A program made the position numbers and the translations under genes. Positions 1-11,505 of a DNA stretch of 64,000 nt are shown here, piece after piece. The notes under the pieces were generated by a model. That model was not told where the DNA came from, did no database searches, and saw nothing but the letters and a program-made list of their open reading frames with translations. The stretch is from Pristionchus mayeri (Eukaryota > Nematoda > Chromadorea > Rhabditida > Neodiplogasteridae), in contig BTRK01000004.1 in assembly GCA_036245805.1 (NCBI GenBank), positions 43,798,907 through 43,862,906 on the forward strand. Direction: 5' to 3'. Each line of letters starts with the position of its first letter. The first letter of the stretch is position 1.

Positions 1-149
1 CTGGAACAGCTTCATTAATGACATTCTAGTGAGACATTTGCGGGCCATTTTGAGCAAAATCGCATCCAGAGGAACGTCTGATTTGGCCAAGGAGGGTTAC
101 AAAGAGAAAGGGTATTTCTCAGCCGGTCAATATCATTCTGGAGAAAAGC

Positions 150-888
150 ATGGCCGACACGGCTCCAAATTCAACTGAAGTATCCCTAGCAGACCTCCCT
201 CCGGATATTATCAGAACAATCATTCCCATGATGCAACAAAATGCTCGCACACGGCAGATAAGAACAGTCAGTTACATATTTATGTTTGCATTTATTTGTT
301 GATAGACAATCGTGCACAAGACAACTGCATTTATTATAGATTTCTGTAATAAAAAAAAATTGGAGTGTATTGGCTCGCGATTATTGCAACAAAACGTGGC
401 GGCCGATTTACTACGCGTCTCTCGATTTTCAAAATGATGATGTGAAAGTTGAAATGGAAGTGCATGAAGACGATCTGAACTATTTTAGAGTCGAACAATG
501 GGATAGAAATGAATTGCATAATGATGTAATTTCTTTTATTGTAGCTTCTCTGCTTACTAGTACGAAATATGGGACAACGTCGTCTCCATTTCCTACATAC
601 TCTCCACTCGATCGGTTGAAAGTGTTGGGAATTGAAAACAAAGATGGTTCGTTTATCGCACTATAACAATAATAAATTCAGATGATGCATGTACGTAAAT
701 TGTTCACAACCAATTACGACTACACACTTAAGCGAATATTCGATGAATGCAGTGGGATCGAATCCCTTTGTATCTTCAACGCTTGCGCTGCAACGATGTT
801 TATCGCTCGCAGGTGTCTGGGAAGAGAGCCAAAAAAACTCATTCGAGCGGGGACAAGTATCGCCGACTGTAAGAGAATTCGCTTCTAG
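150..888 (+). pseudogene. F-box-like family gene, 3' truncated
   Basis: Exon 1 (150-266) encodes a short N-terminus and the F-box first half SLADLPPDIIRTIIPMM, then a weak donor gtcagt. Exon 2 (340-525, 62 codons, phase 0) follows an ATAG acceptor and ends with DLNYFRVEQW. Exon 3 begins at 682 after ttcag and shows TLKRIFDECSGIESL and RRCLG. Just after CLG the family similarity stops: the next bases (about 845-910) resemble unrelated sequence at 8750-8830. No MAKKLKV-type last exon is visible. The copy therefore looks cut within exon 3 and joined to a repeat; the frame happens to stay open to a stop at 886-888. A short expressed protein cannot be excluded. Positions 1-149 show nothing recognisable. 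Confidence 0.65.
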
Positions 889-1246
889 CTCATGCTCTCA
901 ATCACAACACGATGTCTGATGACTTCAAAGCATTTCTTGTTTGATATTTATGAATTATAATGATCGAGTTCGATTCGGCGATGATACACCTACAATCTCG
1001 TCTTGTGTGCATCTTGAATTATGTATATGTCCATGTCTAGCATATACCTTGCGATTGCGTCATATGTGCTACGTACAATATGCATAAGCATGTTTCCGAA
1101 AAAAATATAAGAATGCGAATATTTAGCGCTAAATCTAATGTATTCACGGATGTCGCCATATTTGCAACCACTTTTTCATTTTAATGCAAATTTATGGCAC
1201 AACAAGAATTACGAAAGAATAATCAATAATTATTATTTGTTCTCAG

Positions 1247-1520
1247 CGTGCAAAGCGAGGAAGGACAAAGTCAATCCTATTGATATTTACATCCCAATAA
1301 TCAGTCCAAATCTGCGGGGAACCGCAATTGAATTAGTTATTTTTTGTTTTGTTTTTGTATTTCATTGATTTCTCCTGTCCTAGAATCTAATGTTGTATTG
1401 TATTAGATGCGATTCCAACGTAATGACGATGCCGTTTTCATTGCTTCTTTCACTTGATGCGCCCATTGAGGATGCAACTGGGCGGGAATTTAGTGAGGAA
1501 TGGACCGCGCAACTATCGAA
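1247..1520 (+). pseudogene. Very degenerate F-box-like remnant
   Basis: Positions 1247-1335 read IDIYIPIISPNLRGTAIEL and then a gt, which mirrors the end of exon 1 of the family (IIPMI..PRGTEMEL, then a donor). Downstream, about 1430-1505, the phrase FSLLLSLDAPIED...FSEEW may be a decayed exon 2 (compare SISESDLNHFGLENW elsewhere). No exon 3 or 4 was found. The first match is fair and the second is weak. The stretch 889-1246 shows nothing else. Confidence 0.3.
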
Positions 1521-1743
1521 TAATACTTTCTCAAGTATGCGTGATAGATTGTTGACGCTTTTCGTAATCGTTTACGCGCCTAAACATCACATAAGCGTTG
1601 TGGACATTGCATCTTGCAGAAAGGCAGAAAGGCAAGGTCGACCCCCCCCCCATTCCCCCTCCTATTTTCACGCACATTTTGCACTTGCCGAATAACCGTA
1701 GTTGTGTACGATAAAAAATAATTACATCGCTTTCTTGAGGTCA

Positions 1744-2425
1744 ATGGCTAACATTGCCCATGCTCCCTATGAACTCTCTCTCGCCGCCCTCCCTCAAGAC
1801 ATCATCAGATTGCTTATCCCTATGATCGATCAGATGAATGCAGATCCGCATGTAGAAGACATGGAATTCGTAAGTGTTATTGGATAATTCTGACTGGATA
1901 ATTATAGATTTTATATTGTATCTTTGAGATATCTTTAATATTTTTTTAGATCTCCAGAACTTGGACAGACCCGGTGCTTGCCTACCGCAGAAAGTTCCCA
2001 AATGTCAAAAACGTTATGTTTTATTGTAACTCTGGTTCCTCTGGCATGCTCTGCGAACTTACGATCCACAAGCCTTATTCAAGCCATTTTCGCCTCGAGA
2101 AATGGAACAATGATTTCGTAGAAAGAGATCATGACGTGAGTCCATTCTTTCAGTTTCACTAACGTATACCGATATTTAGTTTATAACCATGACCTCTCGA
2201 ACTCCATTCAATCAAATGGACTCGCTTGAAAAAGTGTTCAATTCATTCTCTAACATCGCCACTGTGTGTATCATGTACGCGGACATTGCCACCCTAGATT
2301 TCATTGCTGAATGGCTTGGAAAGGCCCGTGTCGCTGAACTCAACGTCGACAGACTCAACAGACTCAACAGACTCAACAGGGTCAGATACACGTTCAACAT
2401 ATTTCTAATGTTGCTAAGAGGCTGA
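1744..2425 (+). CDS. F-box-like family protein, last intron lost
   Basis: Exon 1 is 1744-1869 (42 codons; LSLAALPQDIIRLLIPMI; donor gtaagt). Exon 2 is 1950-2135 (62 codons; ISRTWTDPVLAYRRK ... HFRLEKWNND; donor gtgagt). Exon 3 starts at 2180 (MTSRTPFNQ ... SLEKVFNSFSN ... EWLGKARV). The F-box would recruit an SCF ubiquitin ligase; the target-binding part is unknown (inference from the F-box only). Unlike its relatives there is no intron before the final exon: the exon 3 frame runs directly into the exon 4 homology (FNI...), then a two-base excess shifts it to a stop at 2423-2425. The relict exon 4 reads NVAKRLKVKILKIDD in another frame and would have ended at 2472. A 9-bp unit AGACTCAAC is repeated three times just before this point. 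AATAAA lies at 2526-2531. About 185 residues. Confidence 0.6.
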
Positions 2426-2673
2426 AGGTGAAAATTCTGAAAATCGATGATCAAAATGTCCGGCTACACTGATGTTGAATTTACAATTTTCTTGAATCAT
2501 AATAATAATACTTTGATCCGCAATGAATAAATGTGAATGATTCATTATACTTCTGCAGTGCCGCCTTTTGAGTGATCCATATTACACGAATGAGGTTATG
2601 TTTTCTAACACAGTTAATCTGCTCCACATATTTGATTCAACTACCTATTACTGTATAAAGAAATATCGTAACG

Positions 2674-2720
2674 CCTGTCTGTCTGTCCGTCTGTCCGTCC
2701 GTCTGTCCGTCCGTCTGTCA
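2674..2720. repeat. GTCY tetranucleotide microsatellite
   Basis: A run of alternating CTGT and CCGT units, about 47 bp, directly before an array of about 122-bp imperfect repeats. Confidence 0.9.
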
Positions 2721-2726
2721 GGCTTT

Positions 2727-3065
2727 TTCTTCAAATCGCTCTAATTCGCTTCAAAAGCATCATATGTGCCTAAGACATTGACCATATGAAATCAATTGAC
2801 GAGTACTTTTAAACTTTTAAAAATCTCTTTGAATTTTGTTGTTTGATCGTTTCCTTCAAATGGCTTTAACTCTCGGCTTAAAATCATCCTAGACCGCTAA
2901 TACCTTGACCGTTATCATCCCGCGATGAGCACTTTTAAAATTTTAAACTTGCTCTTTGATCTTTGATATCTTTTCTTTAAATGGCTCTAACTCGGCTCAA
3001 ACACGTGTGATGTCGGACGTTGACCGTTGGTATTCCCACGATGAGCACTTTCAGCAACATAATTT
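2727..3065. repeat. Imperfect tandem repeat, about 122 bp period
   Basis: Three units start near 2732, 2856 and 2976. Each opens with CAAATGGCTCTAACTCGGCT or a variant, has TTGACC in the middle and GAYGAGYACTTT near the end. No coding potential is apparent. The array lies between an F-box-like gene and a SINE remnant and fills the gap after 2472. Confidence 0.7.
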
Positions 3066-3257
3066 GGTGCAGATTACCAAATCGCAGAAAACTTTTTTTT
3101 TTCGAATTTCCCGAAGCCTCACGAGCATTTTACAACGTTTCAAGCAGGCTCTCACCAGATGCTTCAAATTGTTATCCTTAAGACACAACCCCGCGCACAA
3201 CGTAGCGACCGAAGGTCGCAAGTTGGAATTGAAGATTGATCATGTAAAAAAGTGTTC

Positions 3258-3440
3258 GAGACTGGGCTCCTGGGAGAACACTGCTAGGCCGGTGTAAATT
3301 TGGGCGGATTCAGTCTCGAGTGCCCACCTTTCGCCAGACATATTTATCTGCGTGTTCTAGTCACGACTACCAATTCCTCGTTCGCAATGGGTGGGCGCCT
3401 TGGTTGGGCGGAGACGATGTCACGGTGTCATGGTGGAGAC
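3258..3440 (-). mobile_element. Degenerate tRNA-derived SINE copy (body only)
   Basis: Matches the body of the better-preserved element at 18651-18912: GAACACTGCTAGGCCGGTGT, CTAGTCACGACTACCAATTC and GGTGGGCGCCTTGG-like blocks occur in the same order and spacing. The tRNA-like head seen in the other copy is not recognisable here. Confidence 0.6.
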
Positions 3441-3617
3441 GGCGGAGACGGTGATTGTACATGTAATATAAATGCATTATGCTCGGTTATTTATTTCGCT
3501 GTCACGTGGGTTAGGAATCGCTCGTATTTTGATCGTTTTATTCTTTCACTACATTTGTATGGGACAGATGGTTGATGTAACTCGTGATCTTGTGAAATGT
3601 TTGAATCGGCGCGCACA

Positions 3618-3630
3618 TTTTGGCGCGTAA
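3618..3630 (+). promoter_or_regulatory. E2F-like site upstream of F-box-like gene
   Basis: TTTTGGCGCGTAA ends 83-86 bp before the ATG at 3713, preceded by TTTGAATCGGCGCGC. The same arrangement recurs at other family members; binding is inferred. Confidence 0.5.
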
Positions 3631-3891
3631 ATATCACCTGAGCGAATGCTGGCATCGCTCCATTTCATTTTCACTTCCAGTGAAAGTCCTCATCTCTCCT
3701 AGGCGGTCAGGTATGACAGATCCTGCGCATGATCCTAATGAACTCTCCCTCGCCAATCTCCATGTAGATATTATCCATATGATCATTCCGATGACTGAAG
3801 ATCCTCTGGGAACCGAAATGGAATTCGTTAGTTTTAAAAAAAATTACAGATTTTGTTTTATATCTTATATTGACGTCATTTTTTTCAGATA

Positions 3892-4780
3892 TCAGGTTGA
3901 TGCAAAAGTTTCTTTCTTTTTTATTTTTCAAATTTCTGCTGGCGTGCGCAGGCGTTCACGATTTTCTAAAAACTATATGTTATGGCCGTGATAGTAGATT
4001 GCTTTCGTGTGTTTGATTTCAATCTACGTATCGCATCAAGATGCTGATAAATTTTCGAAACGAAACATAGGAAAACTGCAATTTTTTAACGTTTTTGTTT
4101 GGGTCCAAATTTTCTTATAATAGTGATGTACTTGATCTGCGAATTAAAACAGCGCTAGGACAAGAGTTGATTCTTCAGATGAACACAATAAATCCGCATT
4201 CGAATGTGCGTCGGAAACAACGGACATCAAAAAGTGTTCCAGCGTCTCAAAATCATAGTTTCAAAAATTCAGCTCATGAACCGCTGGGCGAATCCTTTCC
4301 TAATTATGCATGCATGCTTAAACAGTAAGGTACTTCAGAATAAATCGCAATTTATCCCTCTTTATTTTCGCGCAAGAATACAGTGCTCATAAATTGAAAT
4401 TCCAAAAACTTGAAACAGTCTATTTCTATATTTGGGCCAATGTTTCAAAAAGGATTTTCGTTGCAGAATACTCTTGTCGTGTCATACTACATACCGCAAC
4501 ATAGTACTCCACAAAAACGTGTCAAATTTAGCCCCAGCACTTTCCTCCTCGGAGCTTCGGGCGATTGAAAAGTCGATATTATAGACCTGGTTCGATTACT
4601 TCCCAATTAAGCTGTCCTATTCTCGCCGATCAAATCGGATCAACATAGTGACCGTTTTAGAGTGGACTAATGCCGGTATCAACGGTGAAAAGTCATTAGT
4701 TGATTGGTCAAATGGAAAGAACCGGGGAAGCTAAAATGTTCCTTTCAGAAAAAAAGAAAGAAACTTTTGCATCAACCTAA
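3892..4780. mobile_element. Mariner-like element in exon 2, no transposase seen
   Basis: Terminal inverted repeats TCAGGTTGATGCAAAAGTTT and its complement at the right end, flanked by TA duplication (3890-3891 and 4781-4782). Removing the element and one TA restores the exon reading ISSRWK. A 1086-bp relative lies at 22999-24084. No DDE transposase motif is visible. Confidence 0.85.
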
Positions 4781-4997
4781 TATCATCACGTTGGAAATGC
4801 CCTGTGCTTACCTATCGTCGAAAGCTTGTATATATTGAACAAGTCTACTTTTATTGCACGGATTCTAAAATTACATGTAGGGTTACATTGCGCAAACGTT
4901 ATTAACGACATTTTTGTCTCGACAAATGGAATATCTACGATGATCGAGATGAAGTAAGTATGACATTAATTTACTACTTAATTCATTTCCAAAATAT

Positions 4998-7900
4998 CAT
5001 TATCATTATCATTATTTATCCATTGATCAAGGTCTGGGCCTGGTGGATGATACAGTTCTTCCATTTATCGGGGTCTCTTGTGCAAGCGCTCCCCCAACTA
5101 GCTCTAAGTTGCTTCACAAATTCCTCCTTCCATCTTGTTTTTGGTCTGCCAATTGGCCTGGCTCGATCGTACGGAGTCCAGTCCATCACACGTTTTGTCC
5201 ATCTGTCGTCATTTATACATGCCAGTCTTGCGGCCCAAAACCATTTCCTTTCCATTGCCTGTGCTCGGATATCTGGGAGAGGGACTTTTAGAGACAGCCA
5301 ATCATTCGTTCGGCGTTCCAATCTTGTTACTCCGCACATTTTCCGCATCATACTACGCTGTGCTACAATAAGCCGAGTATGTCTTTTTTGTCGGACTCCA
5401 TAGTTCAGATCCATATAACAGAGCTGGCACAACGCACATCATGTACACTCGTCTCTTCAGTCCTATTTCAATCTTTCTGTTCGTGAGGAACTCGTGAAAC
5501 CGGTTAAACCCTCTCCATGCACTTCCGATCCTGCGATTAATTTCTTGCATTAGGCATTGATCAAAAGAGACGCGTATTCCAAGGTAGATGAAAGAATTGA
5601 CGTATTTCAGAGCTTCGTGGTCAGCGATTAGTCGTGGCTGGTTTCGATTTGACATAACAACAGTCTTCTTCTTGTTTATAACGAGACCGACTTTCCTGCT
5701 TGCTGTGCATAGATCATCTATCATTGTTTGAGCTTCTTGCGCAAAATGAGAAACCAATACGACGTCATCCGCATATCTGAGATTGTTCAGCCGTTTTCCA
5801 TCTATATTTATTCCGTAATTCTGCCAGTTCAGCTCACTAAAACATTCTTGCAGCACTGCATTGAATAAATGAGGGGATAGTGGGTCTCCTTGTCGGACAC
5901 TTTTTGCTATGTCAATAGGAACTTTTTCCTTGCCCAATCTCACACATACTTGGCTTTTGTTGTACACATTTCTCATAACGTTCACAATTTTAGAATGTAT
6001 TCCTTGTTTTGACAATGCTGCCCAAACCGAACCGAATTCGATGCTGTCAAACGCTTTGGTATAGTCAATGAAGACCATGAAACAGGGAAAGTCATATTCC
6101 ATTGATTTGCTTATAATCTCGCTTATAGTAAAGGAGTGATCAAGTGTTGAATAATTCCTTCTGAATCCGGCTTGATCGTGAGTTTGGCTTGCATTTAACG
6201 TACACTCTATTCGTGTATCGATCGTGGATGTAAAAAACTTTGTAGATCAGATTTAGTAACGCTATCGGTCTGTAGTTTGTGATATCTAACTGATTCCCCT
6301 TCTTGAATATGAGTGAAATGAGTGAATTCGAGAGTTTGTCGGGCACTTCCTCCTTGGCGATCCATTCGTTGAATAATGAAGTAAGAGGTTGGGAGATTAT
6401 ATCAATTCCACTCTTCAACATTTCTGCAGTAATCTTATCTGGGCCAGGAGACTTGCCATTCTTCAATTTCCTGATTGAGCATTCAACTTCACTTTTGAGA
6501 ATAGGCAAGAAGGTTTCAGTTGATTTACACGTCACTCTAGACGGTCTTTGTCTGCTTGCAAATAAATCATCATAATAAGATTTCACAACATGTCTTAAGT
6601 CATTTTTGGAGTAGGCGATAGAACCATCGGGCTTTTCCAGCTGATTCATTTGAGAATTTCCGATTTGCGACGATCGTAGCGCTCTTCGTGTACTGTACCC
6701 GTATCTAACAGCTTCTCTCACCACTTCCAAATGCTTCTTTCGCAGATCTTCGGCTATAGAGAATCTTAGTAGTTTGTTTGTCTGGCAAAAGTCAACCCGA
6801 TTATGAGCATTTGGTGTGGCATCTCTAATACGCCTCCTTTTCTCGAATAGATCCTTTGTCGTCTTTGAAAATCTTTCGTCTTGATGCCTCGGAACCATTG
6901 AGATTTCTCCTATAGTGCATGTGATCTTCTTGAAGCACATGAAGTCATCCTTAGACTTCGAAATGATCTTTCTTGTAAACAGTGTTCGGTCAAATTGCAG
7001 AAGAGGGCGAGGCTGATTGTAAAACCTCCTTGATTTGTTCAGAACTTTCAGACGAGCCATAACTAGTCGATGATCGGTTGTAAAGTTGAATCGACCGACC
7101 ACATTCACATCTTGTATTATTGACTTATTGCGGGATATAATGTAGTCAATTTGGTTTCGTGTTTGCATGTTTGGGGACATCCACGTCCATTTCCTCGAGT
7201 CCCGTTTGTCAAATCGCGTGTTGTGAACGAACAGTTTTGACTCAGTGCAAAAGTCGAGGAGGCTCGATCATTTCTGTCTCCTAGGCCGTGTCGTCCAATA
7301 TAGTGCTCATCCTCCGACAGACGTCGTCCTATCTTCGCATTGAAGTCGCCAGTGACAACTACGTGACCCCTACCTCCCCCAGGTAGACGAACACTACGGG
7401 AGCAGGAATCCACGAGTGCACCTAACTCATTCCAAAATGGCGTCGTAATCTTGGTCCGAGTGACTGGTCGTAGGGGCGTATACGGTGATGACACGCAAGC
7501 CAAGAGGTGGGACGTCAATGAACGACAATCTGTCATTCACCGAGTGGAAGATTACGTGAGAGGCGAGTTGCTGCGCCACAAGAAATCCGGTTCCATTGGC
7601 GGACTTGGTACCGTATCCAACCAATAAATGGCCACTGGCATTCAAGGTCAGGGACGTACGGCCAATTCTTCTTAGTTCCTGGAGGGCGATTATATCGAAT
7701 TGCACCCCACTCACGCAAACTTCTAGTTCGGCAACTCGGTCGGCTGTTCGGAGAGTTCGTACGTTGAGAGAACCGACGCGGATGGTAGAAGGCTGCATCC
7801 GATGGACAGGCGAGACCCAGTACGGTTGTCCAAGCTGACGACTGGGGACTCCCAAACGCACGCCAGAGAGGAGGCGATCGGAGTACGACCACCCCTCACG

Positions 7901-8051
7901 GGCGCACGAATGGAGAATGTAGAATGGAGAATGGAGAATGGAGAATGGAGAATTGAGAAGAAGAAGAAGAGAAGAAGAAGAAGAAATCTTCTTAGAAGAA
8001 GAGAATCTTAGATCTTCTTAGAAGAAGAGAAGAAGAAGATTAATTCTAATT
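4998..8051 (-). mobile_element. RTE-type LINE, inactivated
   Basis: The element runs right to left. The 5' end (about 7909-8041 on the + strand) is a purine-rich repeat of ATGGAGA units followed by GAA tracts. The 3' end carries an ATAATG-type tail (4998-5020). A likely target duplication CAAAATAT flanks it (4990-4997 and 8052-8059). It sits in intron 2 of the F-box-like pseudogene, in antisense orientation. Confidence 0.85.
5016..7892 (-). pseudogene. RTE endonuclease / reverse transcriptase, frameshifted
   Basis: Five overlapping frames together match the intact protein at 13954-16752. The endonuclease part (7427-7861 and 7117-7536) has GSLNVRTL, ALQELRR and GDFNAKIG. The linker and start of the reverse transcriptase (6140-7180) has TDHRLVMA, KSPGPDKI and NYRPIALLN. 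The catalytic part (5353-6102) has FIDYTKAFDS, RQGDPLSPHLF and LRYADDVVLV. The C-terminus lies at 5016-5432. Several frameshifts separate them, so the protein cannot be made. Confidence 0.85.
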
Positions 8052-8784
8052 CAAAATATAAGCTAACATAATGGCAACATTTCGATTGTATGGATGGCAT
8101 CTGCAATTTCATTCGCTCAAATGAACTTCCCCGAACGAGTGTTCAATTCATTTCATCGTATTGAAATTCTTGGTATTGTACATGTGGACTTGATTACTCA
8201 AAATTGCATTACCCAATGGATGGGACGCTCTCGCATTAATCAACTCATAGCACATCTTGGAAAGGGAAAGGACAATACGTGAGATTATATATACTTTAAG
8301 TTGTGAAACTTCTTTAAGAGCACAGTTTTAGAAACATATTGAATATGGCGTCGAAACTGAATGTGAAAATTCTGGAAATTGATTGATCGTCAACCCCGCA
8401 TCTTAATATATGTATATTGTTATGCCTGCGTATGTGATAATTGAATTTAATTCGTTACATAAATGCAACTCATTGAATGTTCACATCACTAGTAACGCCA
8501 TCCATATTAATGACCACCTCTTATAGCTTTTCTAATTCACTGGTTCTACGGCACATATTGACTTCGATCGTGCATCTTTGTTATTGATGTTTAGTTCATG
8601 ACCCTTATCATTGTAGCATATGGAATGGTTAATAGAGCGGTCATTTTGAGGACACATTTCAAGAAGGCTTCCATATAATTGTGCTTCTCTCAAGCCCAGT
8701 ACGAGGTTTAAAACACACTAAAGTACTAGAGATATAGCAACTTAATACGAGTCGGGACAAGTTCCGTTGACTGTAGGGAAATTT

Positions 8785-8831
8785 CCTTCTGACTCTCGCT
8801 CTCAATCGTTGTAAGAGCGAGAGTCAGAAGG
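8785..8831. repeat. Perfect 18-bp stem hairpin
   Basis: CCTTCTGACTCTCGCTCT (8785-8802) is followed after an 11-base loop by its exact complement (8814-8831). It lies in the otherwise featureless gap 8387-9070 between two F-box-like copies. The sequence just before it resembles 845-880. Confidence 0.8.
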
Positions 8832-9076
8832 TCTCTTTATTATCTGATTGTAGATAGTGCTTACCAAGACCCTACATTTATTTCGAAATCTTGTCATATT
8901 TGAAGCCGTATGTATTTATTGAGGATGCAAATTTGGGCAGGAATATATTTTCTCAGAAATTTGAGGAGCGAAACGCTTTACTATTTAAGACGGTTTTATT
9001 CTACAAATGCATTAGTATGTGAGATATGGATGACACAACTCGTGATCGTAAACAAATCTTTGAATGAGCGCTTGAA

Positions 9077-9088
9077 TTTTGGCGCTAA
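9077..9088 (+). promoter_or_regulatory. E2F-like site upstream of F-box-like gene
   Basis: TTTTGGCGCTAA ends about 86 bp before the ATG at 9173, in the context TTTGAATGAGCGC. Confidence 0.45.
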
Positions 9089-9172
9089 GAAATCCCGCCA
9101 GTGCATCACGCCTCTACCAAGGCCTGTTTGTTTCTCTCTCATCCTCCCTCTTTATCTCAAACTAGATCATAA

Positions 9173-9974
9173 ATGGCTGATCTTGCTCATAATTCTAACG
9201 AATTATGTCTCTCTTCGTTGCCTCAAGATATCATCAAAATGACCATTCCGATGATTGAAAATCCGCAAGGCACCAAAATGGAATTTATTAACATTCTTGG
9301 ATCTAACTTTGCTGTTTGCATTGTTTGATACATCATATAATCAAAATTCAGATATCCAAAAGTTGGACAGGCCCTGTACTTGCTTACCGCACTAAACTCG
9401 CACATATAAATTAAAATTATGTTAACTTTGTATGTACTTATGTTACCTCTCGCAATACTTTTCTAAATCCAAACGTTTCCAATAGTTCTGAAATGCTTTG
9501 CGAACTGACATTTCACAAGCGCTATTTAAACCATTTCCGCCATGAGAAATGGAACAATGATTATGCAGATATAAACGTTGACGTGAGTTTTTTACTCATT
9601 TTCGTCAAAAATATCAATATTAAGTTTGTACGAATGTCCTCTACAACTCCACTCGCTCAAGCTAACTTGCTTGAAAAAGTGTTCAATTCATTCTCTTGCA
9701 TCACCACTGTGTCTATCGCAACACTAGACTTCATTACTGAGTGCCTCGGAAATGCTCGAATCCATGAACTCAACGTACAGCTTCCTGGGCATAGATGGGA
9801 CGTGAGGGACGCACACATGACGTGAACTAGTTTGATTGATTTACCCACCGTGTTTGTTGGAGCATCCTAAATGGAATATGAAACTTCGATAATTTTAGAA
9901 ACGTCGTCAGTGTGGCTAAGAAGTTGAAGGTGCAAATTCTGAAAATCAATGAACAGAATGTCAAGCTACACTAA
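9173..9974 (+). pseudogene. F-box-like gene, block 1 copy of duplicated pair
   Basis: Exon 1 is 9173-9286 (LCLSSLPQDIIKMTIPMI). At the end of the F-box half the expected GT donor reads ATTAAC. Exon 2 is 9352-9582 and contains an in-frame TAA after KLAHIN, caused by a small duplication absent from the partner copy; it ends HFRHEKWNND. Exon 3 is 9625-9821 (TPLAQANLLEKVFNSFSC...ECLGNARI), phase 2. Exon 4 is 9899-9974 (SVAKKLKVQILKINEQNVKLH). The partner at 19232-20062 has the exon 2 frame open but a one-base insertion in exon 3. Confidence 0.8.
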
Positions 9975-10469
9975 TCTTGAATCTACAATGTTAATGTTAC
10001 ATTTTGGTTGAACATATTGATGTGTGCCTCATTGAATGAAAGCTAATGTTTCATGGTTCTAGTACACGCTGATCAAAGATACATATTATATGATTCAACG
10101 GTTTTTTCTAGTGCGGTTATTCTTCTTCTCATATTGGCGTTAATGGTCCAGGTCCATTGGAATTGCTAATTGTTCATGCAATATACGCCCAATCGTTCTA
10201 GCGTTCAATACTAGTTGCGCAATTCCTCAACGAATATACAACAATATATACTCAATAGACGCCATGGATTTGGCTCGGGAATTTTTGTTTAACTGTCAGT
10301 TGAGGAAAGGACCGCTCGTTTATTGATGACTGATGCATTCTTTGAGCACATTCGATGAACATTACCGTGGACGAGAACTATGACGTTATGCCGCCGTTCA
10401 TCTATCAAAGGCGGTATGTCGCCATAGTTTTCTCATCTGACCTAGTGTCATCCGATGTGAACTATGGCG

Positions 10470-10506
10470 GACGAGACTCGCGATCGGAAAGATCGCGAGT
10501 CTCGTC
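10470..10506. repeat. Perfect 16-bp stem hairpin
   Basis: GACGAGACTCGCGATC, loop GGAAA, then the exact complement. An identical stem and loop occur at 21651-21687 in the second block. Confidence 0.9.
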
Positions 10507-11155
10507 ACGTCAAACGCAATTAGAGTCGTTATTATACGACATAACTAAATCAGACACAAATTCGGTGAACTATACCAAGTTGCTCCATATTATTATATTT
10601 ACATCTCGGATGATAAAATACATTTCATTTTTATGAGCAAAGACTTAACCGGAAAAAATCGCTCATGTTTTTAACATCACCAGACACAAATCTGAATCAA
10701 AAAATTATGTATGCTTAGATATTAGGATGCTACAAATGTTTACAATTTTTAACGATTAATTATGTCTACATCGAATAAGCCGCACCAGTGGACAGTCTTA
10801 TAGTATCGCCGGAAAGTATTCGTCAGCTTTTTCTTTTCGCCGTAGTTTTTGAACCAGGATATGTATTGAGCTAGAACGTGTACTAGGACTAGAAAATCTA
10901 ATGGGGAACAATGACATCTTATTCCTAACTTTTGCAAATTACTTTCTCTTGCAAAGTAATGATGCAATCGCACAACACTTTTTCGAAAAAAAAATATAAT
11001 TCTCATCAGGAAATTTCCCTACATCTCAAACTTCCTGGGCATTGGGACGTGTACTAGGACTGCTCAGAAAATTACTTTCAAGTTGCAGCGACCTCACCCT
11101 CAGGGCAAGAAAAAGTTATTTTTTTGGAGTGACCGAACTTTGAGCGCTTATCATT

Positions 11156-11505
11156 TTTGCGGATTGAATTAGAATAAAATGAAGCTTCAAAGCAGTAAGT
11201 TTCCACAACCATCAAATAATCGATGGCCAACTTTTGGTAGACGTGGTTTTTTTCCTGGCCTTGGCGATCGATTTACGGACGTGCTCCCCTCTCGGGATGC
11301 GCGCTTTCTTTCCACACCGCTCCCTCTCAATTCTCTCGTTGTGCATGGAAATCATGTGAAATGAGCGCGAGTCCTAAATCAATCTCCATGGCCAGGAAAA
11401 GAAAACCACGTCTACCAAAAATTGATCATCGATTATTTGATGGTTTTGGAAACTTTCTATACTGAAGCGACATTTTATGCTAATTCAATCCGGAAATGGT
11501 AAGTG
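11156..11505. repeat. Short foldback element
   Basis: Arms of about 90 bp: 11156-11250 (GGATTGAATTAGAATAAAAT ... CCAACTTTTGGTAGACGTGG) against 11405-11500 (CCACGTCTACCAAAAATTGA ... GCTAATTCAATCC). The second block carries the same structure at about 22325-22670. Confidence 0.75.

Larger units (their letters stand above)
3713..8386 (+). pseudogene. F-box-like gene broken by two transposons and a stop
   Basis: Exon 1 (3713-3826, 38 codons) reads LSLANLHVDIIHMIIPM. Exon 2 starts at 3889 but is interrupted after ATA by a 889-bp mariner-like element (3892-4780), then continues (4783-4951) as RWKCPVLTYRRKL...DKWNIYDDRDE to a gtaagt donor. It contains an in-frame TAA where relatives read RYLNHF. 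Intron 2 holds a whole RTE LINE (4998-8051). Exon 3 is about 8087-8278 (MASAISFAQMNFPERVFNSF ... WMGRSRI), but the base pair expected to be its AG acceptor reads CG. Exon 4 is 8332-8386 (NILNMASKLNVKILEID-stop), with the family's phase 2 junction kept. All four exons are in order, so this is a clear dead copy rather than scattered fragments. Confidence 0.85.

Noticed and set aside
4095..4328. Transposase in the 3892-4780 element
   Set aside because: Frames are short and none shows a mariner catalytic motif in either strand.
10355..11006. Genes inside block B
   Set aside because: The open frames are not preserved between the two copies of the block and show no known motif.
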